Source: Rossellomorea marisflavi (lineage in GTDB: Bacteria; Bacillota; Bacilli; Bacillales; Bacillaceae_B). From it: a stretch of 64,000 nucleotides of DNA. The position numbers were made by a program, and so were the translations under genes. Below the pieces are notes generated by a model. The model saw only the letters and a program-made list of their open reading frames with translations, was not told the origin of the DNA and ran no database searches. The stretch spans positions 425,535-489,534 of the forward strand of contig NZ_LGUE01000008.1 of the NCBI RefSeq assembly GCF_001274775.1, written 5' to 3'. This document shows, piece after piece, positions 17,395 to 26,263 of the stretch (its first letter is position 1; each line of letters starts with the position of its first letter).

Positions 17395-18070
17395 CCTGTG
17401 CGGGAAGGTAGTCCGTTCCTTTGCGCTGCAGGGATTTGCTTTCCGCGGGGAGCATGTCGAGCCTCCTCGTGCCTGCGGGGTCTCGATCACTTTTCCGCAG
17501 GAGTCAAATCCCTTTCGCTCCAATCCACTCTGTGGTATTGGAGATGGTGAGGTGATCGTTCATAAATGGGGTCAGAAAGTCATACTAAAAAAAGAAACCA
17601 GGCGTGATGGCCTGTTTCGAATTATCCGATTACCCTTCCTGCGCACAAAGTGCAAAGAACGGAACGATCTCGTATCCACCACATACTCATTGCAAAAACA
17701 GGAGGGAGATTTCCTATTCCAATCAGCACATCCCCTCTCCTTGGCACAGAGTGAAGTGCAGCGGAGGCCACCCGACTCCTATGGGAATAGCGGGCAGGGT
17801 GAGACCCTGCAGGCGCAGCCGAAGCGGCTCACCGCACGCCCCATGGAAAGCGGGTGGCCGCAGCGAAACGGAACGATCTCGTATCCACCATATACCCATA
17901 GCAAGAACAGGATGGCAATGTTTCCAATCATCACATCACTCTTCCTTCGCACAGAGTGAAGTGCAGCGGAGGCCTCCCGACTCCTATGGGAGAAGCGGGC
18001 TAGGTGCACGCCTGGAAAGCGGGTGGCCGCAGCGAAACGGAACGGTCTCGTCTCCACCACACACGCATTG
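17395..18070. repeat. Cluster of Bacillus-type intergenic repeats, partly tandem
   Basis: The stretch 17196-18191 holds no credible gene. From about 17395 to 17530 lies one repeat copy with the familiar Bacillus pattern (TTTCCGCGGGGAGCA, GCGGGGTCTCGA, CCGCAGGAGTC, CGCTCCAATCC). Two further copies in opposite orientation run about 17745-17870 and 17955-18045; the last has lost its middle. A unit beginning GGAACGATCTCG recurs at 17661, 17870 and 18039, so the last two copies lie in 209- and 169-base tandem units that also include CACAGAGTGAAGTGCAGCGG. Short frames here are by-products of the repeat. Confidence 0.75.
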
Positions 18071-18191
18071 AAAAAACAGAATACCAATCGCATGTTTTCT
18101 CTCACCACATTCCCTCCCTAATGCTCCCCGATAGAACGATTTAATCTGTACCCAGAGCCAATAAAAAAAGCACGGCTGATATGCCGTGCGA

Positions 18192-19454
18192 TCAAGGGGA
18201 AGGAGCCGCACAAGCCCCTTCATTCCAAGCCTCATCAAACCCTTTGAGTGCCTGCTGCCTCGTGCTCTCTTTATTGATATATGCTTTCATGATCTCACCA
18301 AACTCTTTCTTGATACATGGAGAGAAAGAAGACCAATTGAACGTCCTGTTCTCACTGATCAATGAATACGTCTCTTTTCCCAGGGAACCGAGATCGCTCA
18401 CAGGCACATTCTTGAACGCCGGAATGAACCGGAAACGCTCCGTCATATACTCCTGCCCCTTTTCAGAAGACACCATCCACCGGAGGAAGCGTTTCGCTTC
18501 TTTCTTTTTCAGTTCCGATGATTGCTTGTTGATCACCCAGTAGCTCGGGACTCCGGCAATCATCTTGGCGTCTCCCCGGTCATTCAGGGGTAGGGGGAAG
18601 ATCCCCGTGGGCGCATCACCCAATAACGGCTCCACCCAGTTTCCCTGAAGGATCATCGCAGCCTTTCCTTCTTTGAAAAGGTCGACCTCCGTGTAGTAAT
18701 CCGTCGTCGCAGGGGCCGTATTGCCGTATCGGACCGTCAAATCGATAAGTGAAAATAGACGGTTGAACTCTTCACTGTCGGCAAAATGAGTGCCCTTTTC
18801 ATTCAGGGCCTTCACGAAGACGGGACCTTCTTCGGCGAAGGCCACGCTCGTCAAGTGATGACCGAGCTTCCAATCTTCATAGTACCCGTTGGCAAAAGGC
18901 GTAATCCCTTTAGATGATAGCCTGCGGGCAGCCGCTTCCAGTTCCGAGAATGTTTTCGGAGGTTCGGTGATGCCCGCTTCCTTGAAGAGATCCCGGTTAT
19001 AGACGACCCCGAAGCCTTCAATGCTCATGGGCGCCCCGTATACCTTTCCATCAAGGGTGATTCCATCCAGCGTATGAGGGGAGGCATCGTCCACCCACGG
19101 TTCATCCGATAAGTCTTCTAGATATCGAATCCATTCCTTCATCGCTTCATTGCCTATATTCGTGAAAATATCGGGTCCTTTTCCCGCAGTCAGCTTAGCG
19201 GTAATATCCGAGTAATCATCCGAAGCACCACCCACGGTCTCGACTTTGATCCTGACCCCTGGATGGGCTTCTTCATATTGTTTGGCCATCTGTTCGAATT
19301 CATTCGCTATCTCCACCTTCGGATTCCGGACGGTGAGGGTGACAGGTTTCTTCTCCGTATGTGCCTCCTGTTGTTCATCCAGCCCCTCGCATGCAGATAG
19401 GGCGATGGAGCTTACAATCAGTGTCGATAGCAGGACCAATATCGGTTTTTTCAT
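18192..19454 (-). CDS. Sugar ABC-type extracellular solute-binding lipoprotein (family 1)
   Basis: A 420-residue substrate-binding lipoprotein: signal peptide with SALSAC lipobox (Cys22), then a two-lobed binding fold with FEQMAKQYEEAHPGVRIKVE, LTAGKGPDIF, and VYNRDLFKEAGI, all standard for maltose/oligosaccharide-type receptors. The start overlaps the response regulator stop by four bases (ATGA). No permease or ATPase gene is adjacent, unusual for this family. Either it docks on a distant transporter or it acts as an accessory receptor for the kinase encoded two genes upstream. The ligand is unknown; a fructo-oligosaccharide would fit the sacB-levB neighbourhood, but this is speculative. Confidence 0.88.
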   Translation of the reverse strand: MKKPILVLLSTLIVSSIALSACEGLDEQQEAHTEKKPVTLTVRNPKVEIANEFEQMAKQYEEAHPGVRIKVETVGGASDDYSDITAKLTAGKGPDIFTNIGNEAMKEWIRYLEDLSDEPWVDDASPHTLDGITLDGKVYGAPMSIEGFGVVYNRDLFKEAGITEPPKTFSELEAAARRLSSKGITPFANGYYEDWKLGHHLTSVAFAEEGPVFVKALNEKGTHFADSEEFNRLFSLIDLTVRYGNTAPATTDYYTEVDLFKEGKAAMILQGNWVEPLLGDAPTGIFPLPLNDRGDAKMIAGVPSYWVINKQSSELKKKEAKRFLRWMVSSEKGQEYMTERFRFIPAFKNVPVSDLGSLGKETYSLISENRTFNWSSFSPCIKKEFGEIMKAYINKESTRQQALKGFDEAWNEGACAAPSP

Positions 19455-20599
19455 TCTGTCACCCCGCTGTTCCCGGAGCGGAACTCATATGGAGTAAAAC
19501 CGGTCATTTTTTTAAACAGCTTTGAGAAATACTTCTCATCCTGATAGCCGAGCATGGTCGCAATCGAATAGATCGTCTCCTCTGAATCGGTCAGCCAGAC
19601 TTTCGCCTGTTCGATCCGCAGTTTCGCCACGAATTTGGAAAGGGGAAGCCCCGTTTCTTTCTTGAATGTCCTGGAGATATGTTCCCTTGTGAGGAAGAAC
19701 ATTTTCGAGAGGCGGTCAAGGGAGATATCCTCCATATAGTAGGTTTCCACGTATGATACGATTTCTTGGATCCGTCTTGCAGACTCTAGTTCATCAAGGC
19801 TGCGGATGCTCCGGTAGTGGTTCTGTTGGAGCTCATCCTGCAGTTTGCTAAATGCAGATGGCAACTCAACCAGATCGGGTAGTTCCCCCTGGACAAGACG
19901 GATGGGCAGATCGATATGACTGCTCACCCATTCTTCTACGTAGACCCATTGACCCTTTACCGTCAGAACTGCGTACAGGTTTTCTTCTTCGAGAAAGGCA
20001 AACACATTCCCGATACCCTTCTCCTGAAGCTCACCCCTCAGTGCATCCATATGCGGTTCGGGCAGATGGGTGTGGTAGAAGGAGAGAAGGGACACCTCCA
20101 GCTCCTCATCCACAGGAAGGAACGCTGCCAGCTCTTCTGTTCCTCCTCCGCTGCAAGCAGATGTAAAGATCTGATTGCTGCGGAGACGCCTCGCTTCTTC
20201 AACAATCTCCCCGTCTTCCAAAGCTTCCTCCCCGATTGCCGTCACGACCCTGTTCAAAACCGCATCGAACGCATCGGCATCAATGGGTTTCAGCAGATAG
20301 TCAAAACTGTTGAGCTGTATCGCCTTTCTCATGAATGTATAATCGTCATAGCCCGTGATCAGGATGATCTTCCCGGTGTACCCGAGCTTATTGAGCTCTT
20401 CAATGAGCTCCAGTCCTGTCATTCTCGGCATTTTGATGTCTGTAAAAATGATATCGGGGTTTTCAGTGCGGACGATGTCGAGGGCCTCGTGGCCATTTGA
20501 CGCTTCCAGCAGCATGGTGATGCCGGACACATCCCAGTCCCCAAGCTGGCGGATCACGTTCCGTACATTGCGTTCATCATCGACGATCAGTGCTTTCAT
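19451..20599 (-). CDS. Response regulator with AraC-type DNA-binding domain (YesN-like)
   Basis: A 382-residue response regulator. The receiver domain has acidic pair Asp7-Asp8, phospho-acceptor Asp54 in IIFTDIKMPRMTG and Lys near 104 in YLLKPID. A poorly conserved linker follows, then two AraC helix-turn-helices at about 275-380 (ISLDRLSKMFFLTREHISRTFKKETG and YSIATMLGYQDEKYFSKLFKKMTGFTPYEFR). It overlaps the kinase gene by 23 bases and the binding-protein gene by four, so the triad is one tightly coupled unit. YesM/YesN-type systems control carbohydrate uptake and degradation genes. Confidence 0.92.
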   Translation of the reverse strand: MKALIVDDERNVRNVIRQLGDWDVSGITMLLEASNGHEALDIVRTENPDIIFTDIKMPRMTGLELIEELNKLGYTGKIILITGYDDYTFMRKAIQLNSFDYLLKPIDADAFDAVLNRVVTAIGEEALEDGEIVEEARRLRSNQIFTSACSGGGTEELAAFLPVDEELEVSLLSFYHTHLPEPHMDALRGELQEKGIGNVFAFLEEENLYAVLTVKGQWVYVEEWVSSHIDLPIRLVQGELPDLVELPSAFSKLQDELQQNHYRSIRSLDELESARRIQEIVSYVETYYMEDISLDRLSKMFFLTREHISRTFKKETGLPLSKFVAKLRIEQAKVWLTDSEETIYSIATMLGYQDEKYFSKLFKKMTGFTPYEFRSGNSGVTE

Positions 20600-22322
20600 C
20601 GCTGTTTCCCCCTTCTTGCTTATCTTTCATGAAAGGCAGCTTCATGATGATCCTGAAGCCCTTACCTTCCAATGTATCCAGCTGAAAAGATGCGTTCTCT
20701 TTAAAATTCAATCGCAAGCGGTCGTAAATATTTTTCAAGCCGATTCCGCCGTCCTGCCCCGATGGGCCCCCGTAGACGGCGGACCTTATCCGACCGAGGT
20801 CTTCTTCTGTTATGGATGCCCCGGTATTCTGCACGGTAAAGAGGATGGATCCTCCAACCATTTCACCCATTATCGAGAGTGTCGCTTCGTCATACCCTTC
20901 TTCATAGCTATGCTTGAAGTAGTTCTCGACCAGGGGCTGGAGCAGCATGCTCGGAATGGAAGCAGCACGAACCTCTTCATCCACCTGGATATCAGCCTGC
21001 ACTCCTTCACCGAATCGCTCCCGCTGCAGGGAGAGATACGTCTCGATATAGTCGAGCTCCTCCTGTACGGTCACCCATTGATCCGCATGGAGGGAGTACC
21101 TCATCATCTTCGAAAGGGACGTGATGAGTTTGTATACATCCTTCGCTCCCGACCTCAAGGCCACAGCACCGATCGTTTGCAGGGCATTGAACAGGAAGTG
21201 CGGGTTCACCTGGGATCTGAGAGCACGGAATTGATTCTTCCTGCTCTCGATCTCAAGTTTGTATTCACGGTCGATATGTTGGTTAATGCGATCCATCATC
21301 TCGTCCATATGATCTTCAAGATGACCAAGCTCGTCCTTCCGGGAGGTGGTAAAGTCCACATCCATATTCTCCCCACCGATGCTCCTGACCTTCTCACTTA
21401 AGTTCTCGATGGGCTTGGTGATGATATGGGATATGACCACTACCATGATGATGCCCAGAAGCACAACGCCGATTCCCAATAAGATATTCGTCGTGGCCGC
21501 TTGATTTACGTCTCTAAAGAGAACATCGCGGTCGATCACCTTGACGAGCCTCCACCCATCGAGATTACCTTTCAGCTTCTCTTCGAGGACCAGCTTGTCT
21601 CCTTCAGGTTCGCCGTCATTGGCGCGCTGACTGGAATACATGATGCGATCCTCCCCATCGAGAAGAGTCAGGCGGCTCTCACCGCCGTCAGAGAGATTGA
21701 GGATCAGGGAGGAATAGGCGGTGACATCGATATCCATGGAAATGAAGCCAAGGAATTCACCTGACAACACATTGGTGACTTTATGATGGATCGTCAGCAC
21801 CCGGGTGCGGTCGGACTCAGGCAGGATCGCCGCATTGTTCGCATTCTCTATCACATGCGGCCTCTCGATGAAGAAATTGTCATCGGACTTATACAGGGTT
21901 CGAAAGGGAGCCTGATTCACGTAGTCCTCCTGTTTTTTCGGCGCACTGAACTTCGACTGATACACACTCAAAGTAGAAGAATCCTTTTCAAAATAGATTC
22001 TCATCTGCCTGATTTCAGGACGGCTGATCGAGAAGATCTTCATGCTCCGTTCAAACGGTTTTCTTTGCTCATCATTCAGTCCGTTTTCGAACACGCTCAG
22101 CACATCCGGGTCATTATAGAGGGAGTAGGAGAGCTCGATCATCTCGTCAAAGTACCGCTGAAGAGCCCTGCTCCCTTCTTCAAGCTCTTCCCGGCTCTTC
22201 TCGATCTCATGCTCCTCGACCGATGATCTCGTATTGTCATAAATAATAAAAACAGATAGGAAATAGGGCAGAATAATAAAAATCACCAGCATCCCGAATA
22301 ACCTGGACCGTACACTCCGCAT
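20577..22322 (-). CDS. Sensor histidine kinase, YesM-type
   Basis: A 581-residue kinase from the ATG at 22320-22322, which follows GGGAGGTG; the frame opens nine codons earlier. Domains: TM about 5-25, large extracytoplasmic Cache-type region about 30-270, second TM about 275-300, HAMP about 300-350, His_kinase family segment with phospho-accepting His in QVNPHFLFNALQTIG, and a HATPase with VENYFKHSYEEG and GGIGLKNIYDRL. It pairs with the AraC-type regulator that overlaps its 3' end. The signal is presumably a sugar, sensed directly or through the binding lipoprotein encoded downstream. Confidence 0.92.
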   Translation of the reverse strand: MRSVRSRLFGMLVIFIILPYFLSVFIIYDNTRSSVEEHEIEKSREELEEGSRALQRYFDEMIELSYSLYNDPDVLSVFENGLNDEQRKPFERSMKIFSISRPEIRQMRIYFEKDSSTLSVYQSKFSAPKKQEDYVNQAPFRTLYKSDDNFFIERPHVIENANNAAILPESDRTRVLTIHHKVTNVLSGEFLGFISMDIDVTAYSSLILNLSDGGESRLTLLDGEDRIMYSSQRANDGEPEGDKLVLEEKLKGNLDGWRLVKVIDRDVLFRDVNQAATTNILLGIGVVLLGIIMVVVISHIITKPIENLSEKVRSIGGENMDVDFTTSRKDELGHLEDHMDEMMDRINQHIDREYKLEIESRKNQFRALRSQVNPHFLFNALQTIGAVALRSGAKDVYKLITSLSKMMRYSLHADQWVTVQEELDYIETYLSLQRERFGEGVQADIQVDEEVRAASIPSMLLQPLVENYFKHSYEEGYDEATLSIMGEMVGGSILFTVQNTGASITEEDLGRIRSAVYGGPSGQDGGIGLKNIYDRLRLNFKENASFQLDTLEGKGFRIIMKLPFMKDKQEGGNSDESTDRR

Positions 22323-22533
22323 CACGTCACCTCCCTTTCCCTCAACCATACCAAATTTTCAATAAACCTAAACTATAACAGACAACCGTATTGAGTGAAT
22401 GCATCAGAAGTAGCAGGACCGCACATACTGTCATGGATATTATGTGATAGGACCATTAGTATTATCATGATCCACCTCATGTCTTCCAAACGACGAACTC
22501 ATCTATCTTTCCCGCCTCATCAACAGGCAATGA

Positions 22534-22567
22534 AGAAAGCCCCTTGCGGATCCGCAAGGGGCTTTCT
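22534..22567. terminator. Terminator after the MMPL gene
   Basis: A perfect 34-base palindrome (arm AGAAAGCCCCTTGCGGA) with T-rich ends, just past the exporter stop. The 200 bases up to the kinase start show no other feature. Confidence 0.85.
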
Positions 22568-22577
22568 GTTTATCACG

Positions 22578-25010
22578 TTATGAACGTGCTTTTTCTTTTT
22601 CTTTCTGAGGTTTGAACGGCCACCACACGCCCTTGCCGAATGACACGGTCATGGCCGGGATGAGAAGCGGCAGGACGATCAGTCCGTACAGGAGGAGACC
22701 GGTGATGACGATGGTCGCAATCTGCACGAGGCTGAGGACGCCGGATGGCATCATGGCAGCGAAGGTTCCGGCCAGGATGATGGCGGCGGTGATGATGACG
22801 GTCCCCATCTTGGACATGGAGATCTTGATGGCATCTGTCACGGTCATTCCTCCAGCTGCTTCTTCGCGGAAGCGGTCGAGGAGGAAGATGGAATAATCGA
22901 CCCCGAGGGCTACGAGCATGACGAATCCGAAGAATGGAACCGCCCAGCTGATGCCGTCATATCCGAACCCGTTCATGAAGATCAGTTCGGCCACGGCAAC
23001 AGACGTGAAGTACGTCAGTAGCAGGGAACCGATCATATAGAGCGGCATGATGAAAGAGCGGAAAAGGATCGCCAGTACGACGAACAGACTGATGAGCATG
23101 ATTGTCACCGTCTGGGTGAAGTCGCTCGTCGAGATATCATTCAGATCGCGGTTGATGCTGGACACACCTCCGAAGGCGACTTCTGCCTTTTCAAGTGGTG
23201 TATCTTTGATGACGCGCTGCGTTGCCTCATCGATTTTTTCAACGGTATCGATCGCTTCCGGAGAATACGGGTTGTCTTCGAGGATGACTTCAAGCTGCGT
23301 ACCCTTTTTGTCATCGAAGGCATAGCGGTCGAGCACTTGTTTGAACTCATCCTGATCCAGGGTTCCTTCAGGAACGAAGGTGCCTGTATCGCGGATCGCT
23401 TTGCTGTCAGCCATATCCTTCAGCTGATTGCTTGCCTGGTCGAGACCGTCTTTGATTTGATCAAGTCCTTCGACCGGATTCGGCTGTTGACCGGACTGTG
23501 CAGCCTGCGCTTGGACTTCAGGCGGGAGGGACATGGACTGCTTGATGCCGTCTGCAGTCTGGCCGACTCCATCAGAAGCCTGATCGACTCCTTCTGCAAT
23601 CTTACCAAGCTGGTAATCTGCATAGAACTCGTTGATGACTTCTCCCGTCGGACGTGTCACGGAGCGGACGCTCTTCACGCCATCGACTTTTTCGATTTCA
23701 CTGCTCAGCTTCTCTACATAAGGGACGATGTCTTCCGTGACCAGTTCCTTATCGCTTGAGAGGAGCACTTGCACCGGCAGGGAATCCCCTTGCCCAAAAC
23801 CATCTTCAATGGCATGCAAACCCTTGACAGAGTCATAATTATCTCCAATTTCATCTACTGTATTGAATGAAAGGGCATCGTCATAGGTCAACAGTAGCGG
23901 AACGGTGATGACGGCCACGACAAGCATGGAAAGAATCGGACGGTTGACCGACAGCTTGCTCATCCAACCCCACAGCTTACTATCGTTATGGGATACGGAT
24001 TTTTTCGACGGCCAGAACAGTTTCTCTTTCAGTGTAGCCATGAAGAACGGCATGACCGTGCTCAGCACGAGAAGGAGAACCGCAATTCCGACCGCAACGG
24101 CCACGGCCGATTTGAAGATCGGGAAGTCGGCAAACCCGATGGCGAAGAATCCGATGAATACGGCAAGTCCGCTGATATAAAGGGTACGGCCCGCCGTCTT
24201 ATACGTACGGATGATGGCATCCTTGACAGGCTTCCCTGCACCGAGTTCTTCCTTGAAACGGCTGAGGAGCAGGATGCAGTAATCCGTCCCGATCCCGAAC
24301 AGGATCGCCACAAGGAAGATCTGCGTATAGTTTGATACCGGGAATCCGAACCAGTCGATGAAGAACGCCACGATCGACTGACTGAGAAGATAGGTGATCC
24401 CCACGGAAATCAGCGGAATGAATGGGGTGATGATGGAACGGAAAACAGCGAGCAGGAGAGCGAAGATCAAGACGACGGTGATGATCTCCGTTTTCTTCAA
24501 CCCTTCCTGGGCGCTCAGGTTTACATCATTATTGATCAATGCTTCCCCGGTCAGGTAGACATCTTTCTTCCCATCAATGATATCCGATTGAATGGAATCG
24601 GCCAGCTCGACGACTTCTTCCTGCGTGCCGTCTACAGTTATCGGAACGAGGACGGTCTTTCCATCTTCCGATACAAGCTGAGATTCCGTGTCTTTATTTT
24701 CAAATGGATCGAGGATCGATTTCACGGGATCCCCAAGATCCTTCAACTGATCGACATCTGCCTGGATGTCTTTCCTCGCGGCATCATCCAATTTGCCGTC
24801 GAGTGCATACACGAGGGAAATCGTTTCGTCCCCCGCTCCCGCGTCTTCCAGGATTTCAGCAGCACGCTGGGATCCTGCATCTTTAGGAAGCTGGAATGTC
24901 CCGGCATCCTCTGCCTGCTTGGAAAGATTCGGTGCAAGGACGAAAAGCAGAACGGTCAAAATGATCATGCCGATGGTGATCGGCCATTTGAATTTGATAA
25001 TATTCTTCAC
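22578..25010 (-). CDS. MMPL/RND-family membrane exporter (YdgH-like)
   Basis: An 810-residue RND-superfamily protein with the MMPL layout: TM1 near residues 12-27, a large extracytoplasmic loop, five helices about 175-340, a second large loop (about 390-620) and five more helices (about 640-795). The two halves repeat GIGTDYCILLLSRFKEE and ALGVDYSIFLLDRFREE, the proton-relay/MMPL motifs. The second loop contains a Gln/Asp-rich heptad-like region (QASDGVGQTADGIKQ). GTG start, overlapping the MarR stop by four bases (GTGA). The MarR-MMPL pair matches ydgG-ydgH of B. subtilis. Likely a drug or lipid exporter; the substrate is unknown. Confidence 0.88.
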   Translation of the reverse strand: MKNIIKFKWPITIGMIILTVLLFVLAPNLSKQAEDAGTFQLPKDAGSQRAAEILEDAGAGDETISLVYALDGKLDDAARKDIQADVDQLKDLGDPVKSILDPFENKDTESQLVSEDGKTVLVPITVDGTQEEVVELADSIQSDIIDGKKDVYLTGEALINNDVNLSAQEGLKKTEIITVVLIFALLLAVFRSIITPFIPLISVGITYLLSQSIVAFFIDWFGFPVSNYTQIFLVAILFGIGTDYCILLLSRFKEELGAGKPVKDAIIRTYKTAGRTLYISGLAVFIGFFAIGFADFPIFKSAVAVAVGIAVLLLVLSTVMPFFMATLKEKLFWPSKKSVSHNDSKLWGWMSKLSVNRPILSMLVVAVITVPLLLTYDDALSFNTVDEIGDNYDSVKGLHAIEDGFGQGDSLPVQVLLSSDKELVTEDIVPYVEKLSSEIEKVDGVKSVRSVTRPTGEVINEFYADYQLGKIAEGVDQASDGVGQTADGIKQSMSLPPEVQAQAAQSGQQPNPVEGLDQIKDGLDQASNQLKDMADSKAIRDTGTFVPEGTLDQDEFKQVLDRYAFDDKKGTQLEVILEDNPYSPEAIDTVEKIDEATQRVIKDTPLEKAEVAFGGVSSINRDLNDISTSDFTQTVTIMLISLFVVLAILFRSFIMPLYMIGSLLLTYFTSVAVAELIFMNGFGYDGISWAVPFFGFVMLVALGVDYSIFLLDRFREEAAGGMTVTDAIKISMSKMGTVIITAAIILAGTFAAMMPSGVLSLVQIATIVITGLLLYGLIVLPLLIPAMTVSFGKGVWWPFKPQKEKEKARS

Positions 25011-25459
25011 TTACGCTCACCCTCCAATTTCAATATATGTTTAATCTTTTTGAACATCTGGAGGAATTGATCCAACTCTTCATCCTCCACCTGATCGGCA
25101 AACAATGCCTCAATATAATCGTAAACCGCCTGGTCCGATTCCTTCACAACAGCACGCCCATGCTGCGTCAGGCTGACAAGCTTCGAGCGATGATCGCCCT
25201 CGGCTTTGGCGATTTCGATCAATCCTTTTTCTTCAAGTTTCTTCAGCCGGTTGGAAATCGCACTTCGATGCACACATTGAAGTTCAGCAATGGCACCGGC
25301 CGGTAGCGGGCCGTTTTTATTCAACAGCTTCAAGACCTGGATTTGTTCCCGGGAATATTCCTGCCACACTTCGGCTTCGACATCCCTGAGCACGCGCTCG
25401 GTCCCGAACACCATGACATCCTCGAACAGCTCCACTGCCTCAATCAGACGCTTATCCAA
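25007..25459 (-). CDS. MarR-family regulator of the MMPL exporter (YdgG-like)
   Basis: A 150-residue winged-helix regulator. The HTH lies around residues 55-90 (AGAIAELQCVHRSAISNRLKKLEEKGLIE) with the MarR wing DHRSKLVSLTQHGRAV. It starts at TTG with AGGGGG seven bases upstream, and this ribosome site lies inside the right arm of a 53-base inverted repeat. It is translationally coupled to the exporter downstream. Autoregulation and repression of the exporter through the palindrome are inferred. Confidence 0.88.
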   Translation of the reverse strand: MDKRLIEAVELFEDVMVFGTERVLRDVEAEVWQEYSREQIQVLKLLNKNGPLPAGAIAELQCVHRSAISNRLKKLEEKGLIEIAKAEGDHRSKLVSLTQHGRAVVKESDQAVYDYIEALFADQVEDEELDQFLQMFKKIKHILKLEGERK

Positions 25460-25460
25460 G

Positions 25461-25513
25461 TAGTTGACCCCCTAAACTAATATGATCACTCCATTAGTTT
25501 AGGGGGTCAACTA
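25461..25513. promoter_or_regulatory. 53-base inverted repeat (20-bp perfect arms) before the marR-MMPL operon
   Basis: TAGTTGACCCCCTAAACTAA at 25461-25480 is perfectly repeated in inverse at 25494-25513 with a 13-base spacer. It covers the marR ribosome site and a TTGACC that could serve as a -35 on either strand. It is the likely MarR operator, but the arms are longer than one MarR dimer needs, so it could hold two dimers or form a hairpin in the RNA that hides the ribosome site. Confidence 0.75.
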
Positions 25514-25584
25514 TTTAATGTCAAGGAAGAAGATGCTACACTAGGTAGGAGGGGTTTGTCCCCAACCGACTTCAAATAAAGCAG

Positions 25585-26226
25585 GTGTTTCCTATTAAAA
25601 TCGATAAACCAAAACTACCCCGCCAGCTCACGCAAGGGAACTTCCAGATGATTTTTATGGAGGAAGACCCGTATTTAAGTAACCTTGAGATCGATGGATC
25701 CATCTTTGACGAAGAGGAAATCGACCGGGTGCATCTTTCCGGCATGGTCATCAAGAATTCCTCCTTCCAGGGGACGTCATTCCGAAATATCGATCTGACC
25801 GATGTCGAGTTCATCAACTGTGACTTTTCCAATGTGGATATGACAGGGGCAAGCATTCACCGCGTCACGTTCCATGAATGCAAGCTTTTGGGCGCCCAAC
25901 TGCCTGAAAGCCGCTTCGGGAATGTCGCCTTCGAAAACTGCCTCATGACCATGTGTAATTTCAGTGATTCCAAGTTCGAAAAAGTGATCTTCAAAGAGTC
26001 CAATATGAAGCGATCCGACTTCTTTAACTGCAAGCTGTCGAAGGTCATCTATGATGTATGTGACCTCGATGACGTGAGCTTTGACGGAACGAAACTGAAG
26101 GGGATCGATCTCAGCACCTCGTATTTCGAGTCCATCCTTGTGTCAATGGAAGATCTGAAGGGCTGCATCGTCTCCGAAAAGCAGGCTCTATCCTTTGCTG
26201 CGCTTCTTGGCCTCGATATCCGCTGA
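25585..26226 (+). CDS. Pentapeptide-repeat protein
   Basis: A 213-residue protein almost entirely built of pentapeptide repeats of the A(D/N)LXX type, from about residue 40 to 200: NSSFQGTSFRNIDLTDVEFIN, CDFSNVDMTGASIH, CNFSDSKFEKVIFKESNMKRSDF and so on, giving a right-handed beta-helix rod. No signal peptide or TM segment. The start is a GTG with a weak ribosome site; upstream in frame there is no other start before a stop. Length and all-repeat build resemble Qnr/MfpA-type gyrase-protecting proteins, but this is shape similarity only. It is transcribed away from the MarR operon and ends at a strong terminator. Confidence 0.85.
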   Translation: MFPIKIDKPKLPRQLTQGNFQMIFMEEDPYLSNLEIDGSIFDEEEIDRVHLSGMVIKNSSFQGTSFRNIDLTDVEFINCDFSNVDMTGASIHRVTFHECKLLGAQLPESRFGNVAFENCLMTMCNFSDSKFEKVIFKESNMKRSDFFNCKLSKVIYDVCDLDDVSFDGTKLKGIDLSTSYFESILVSMEDLKGCIVSEKQALSFAALLGLDIR

Positions 26227-26231
26227 ATGAG

Positions 26232-26263
26232 AAGACCCCTGAAATCGATTCAGGGGTCTTTTT
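26232..26263. terminator. Terminator between pentapeptide gene and lipoprotein gene
   Basis: A 12-bp perfect stem AAGACCCCTGAA with a five-base loop and T5 on the plus strand; A-rich on the other side, so probably bidirectional. Confidence 0.92.

Noticed and set aside
17552-18071. Two overlapping plus-strand frames (135 and 155 codons) upstream of sacB
   Set aside because: They run through the GC-rich intergenic repeats, repeat the same peptide text because the DNA is repeated, and have no ribosome site. They are repeat by-products.
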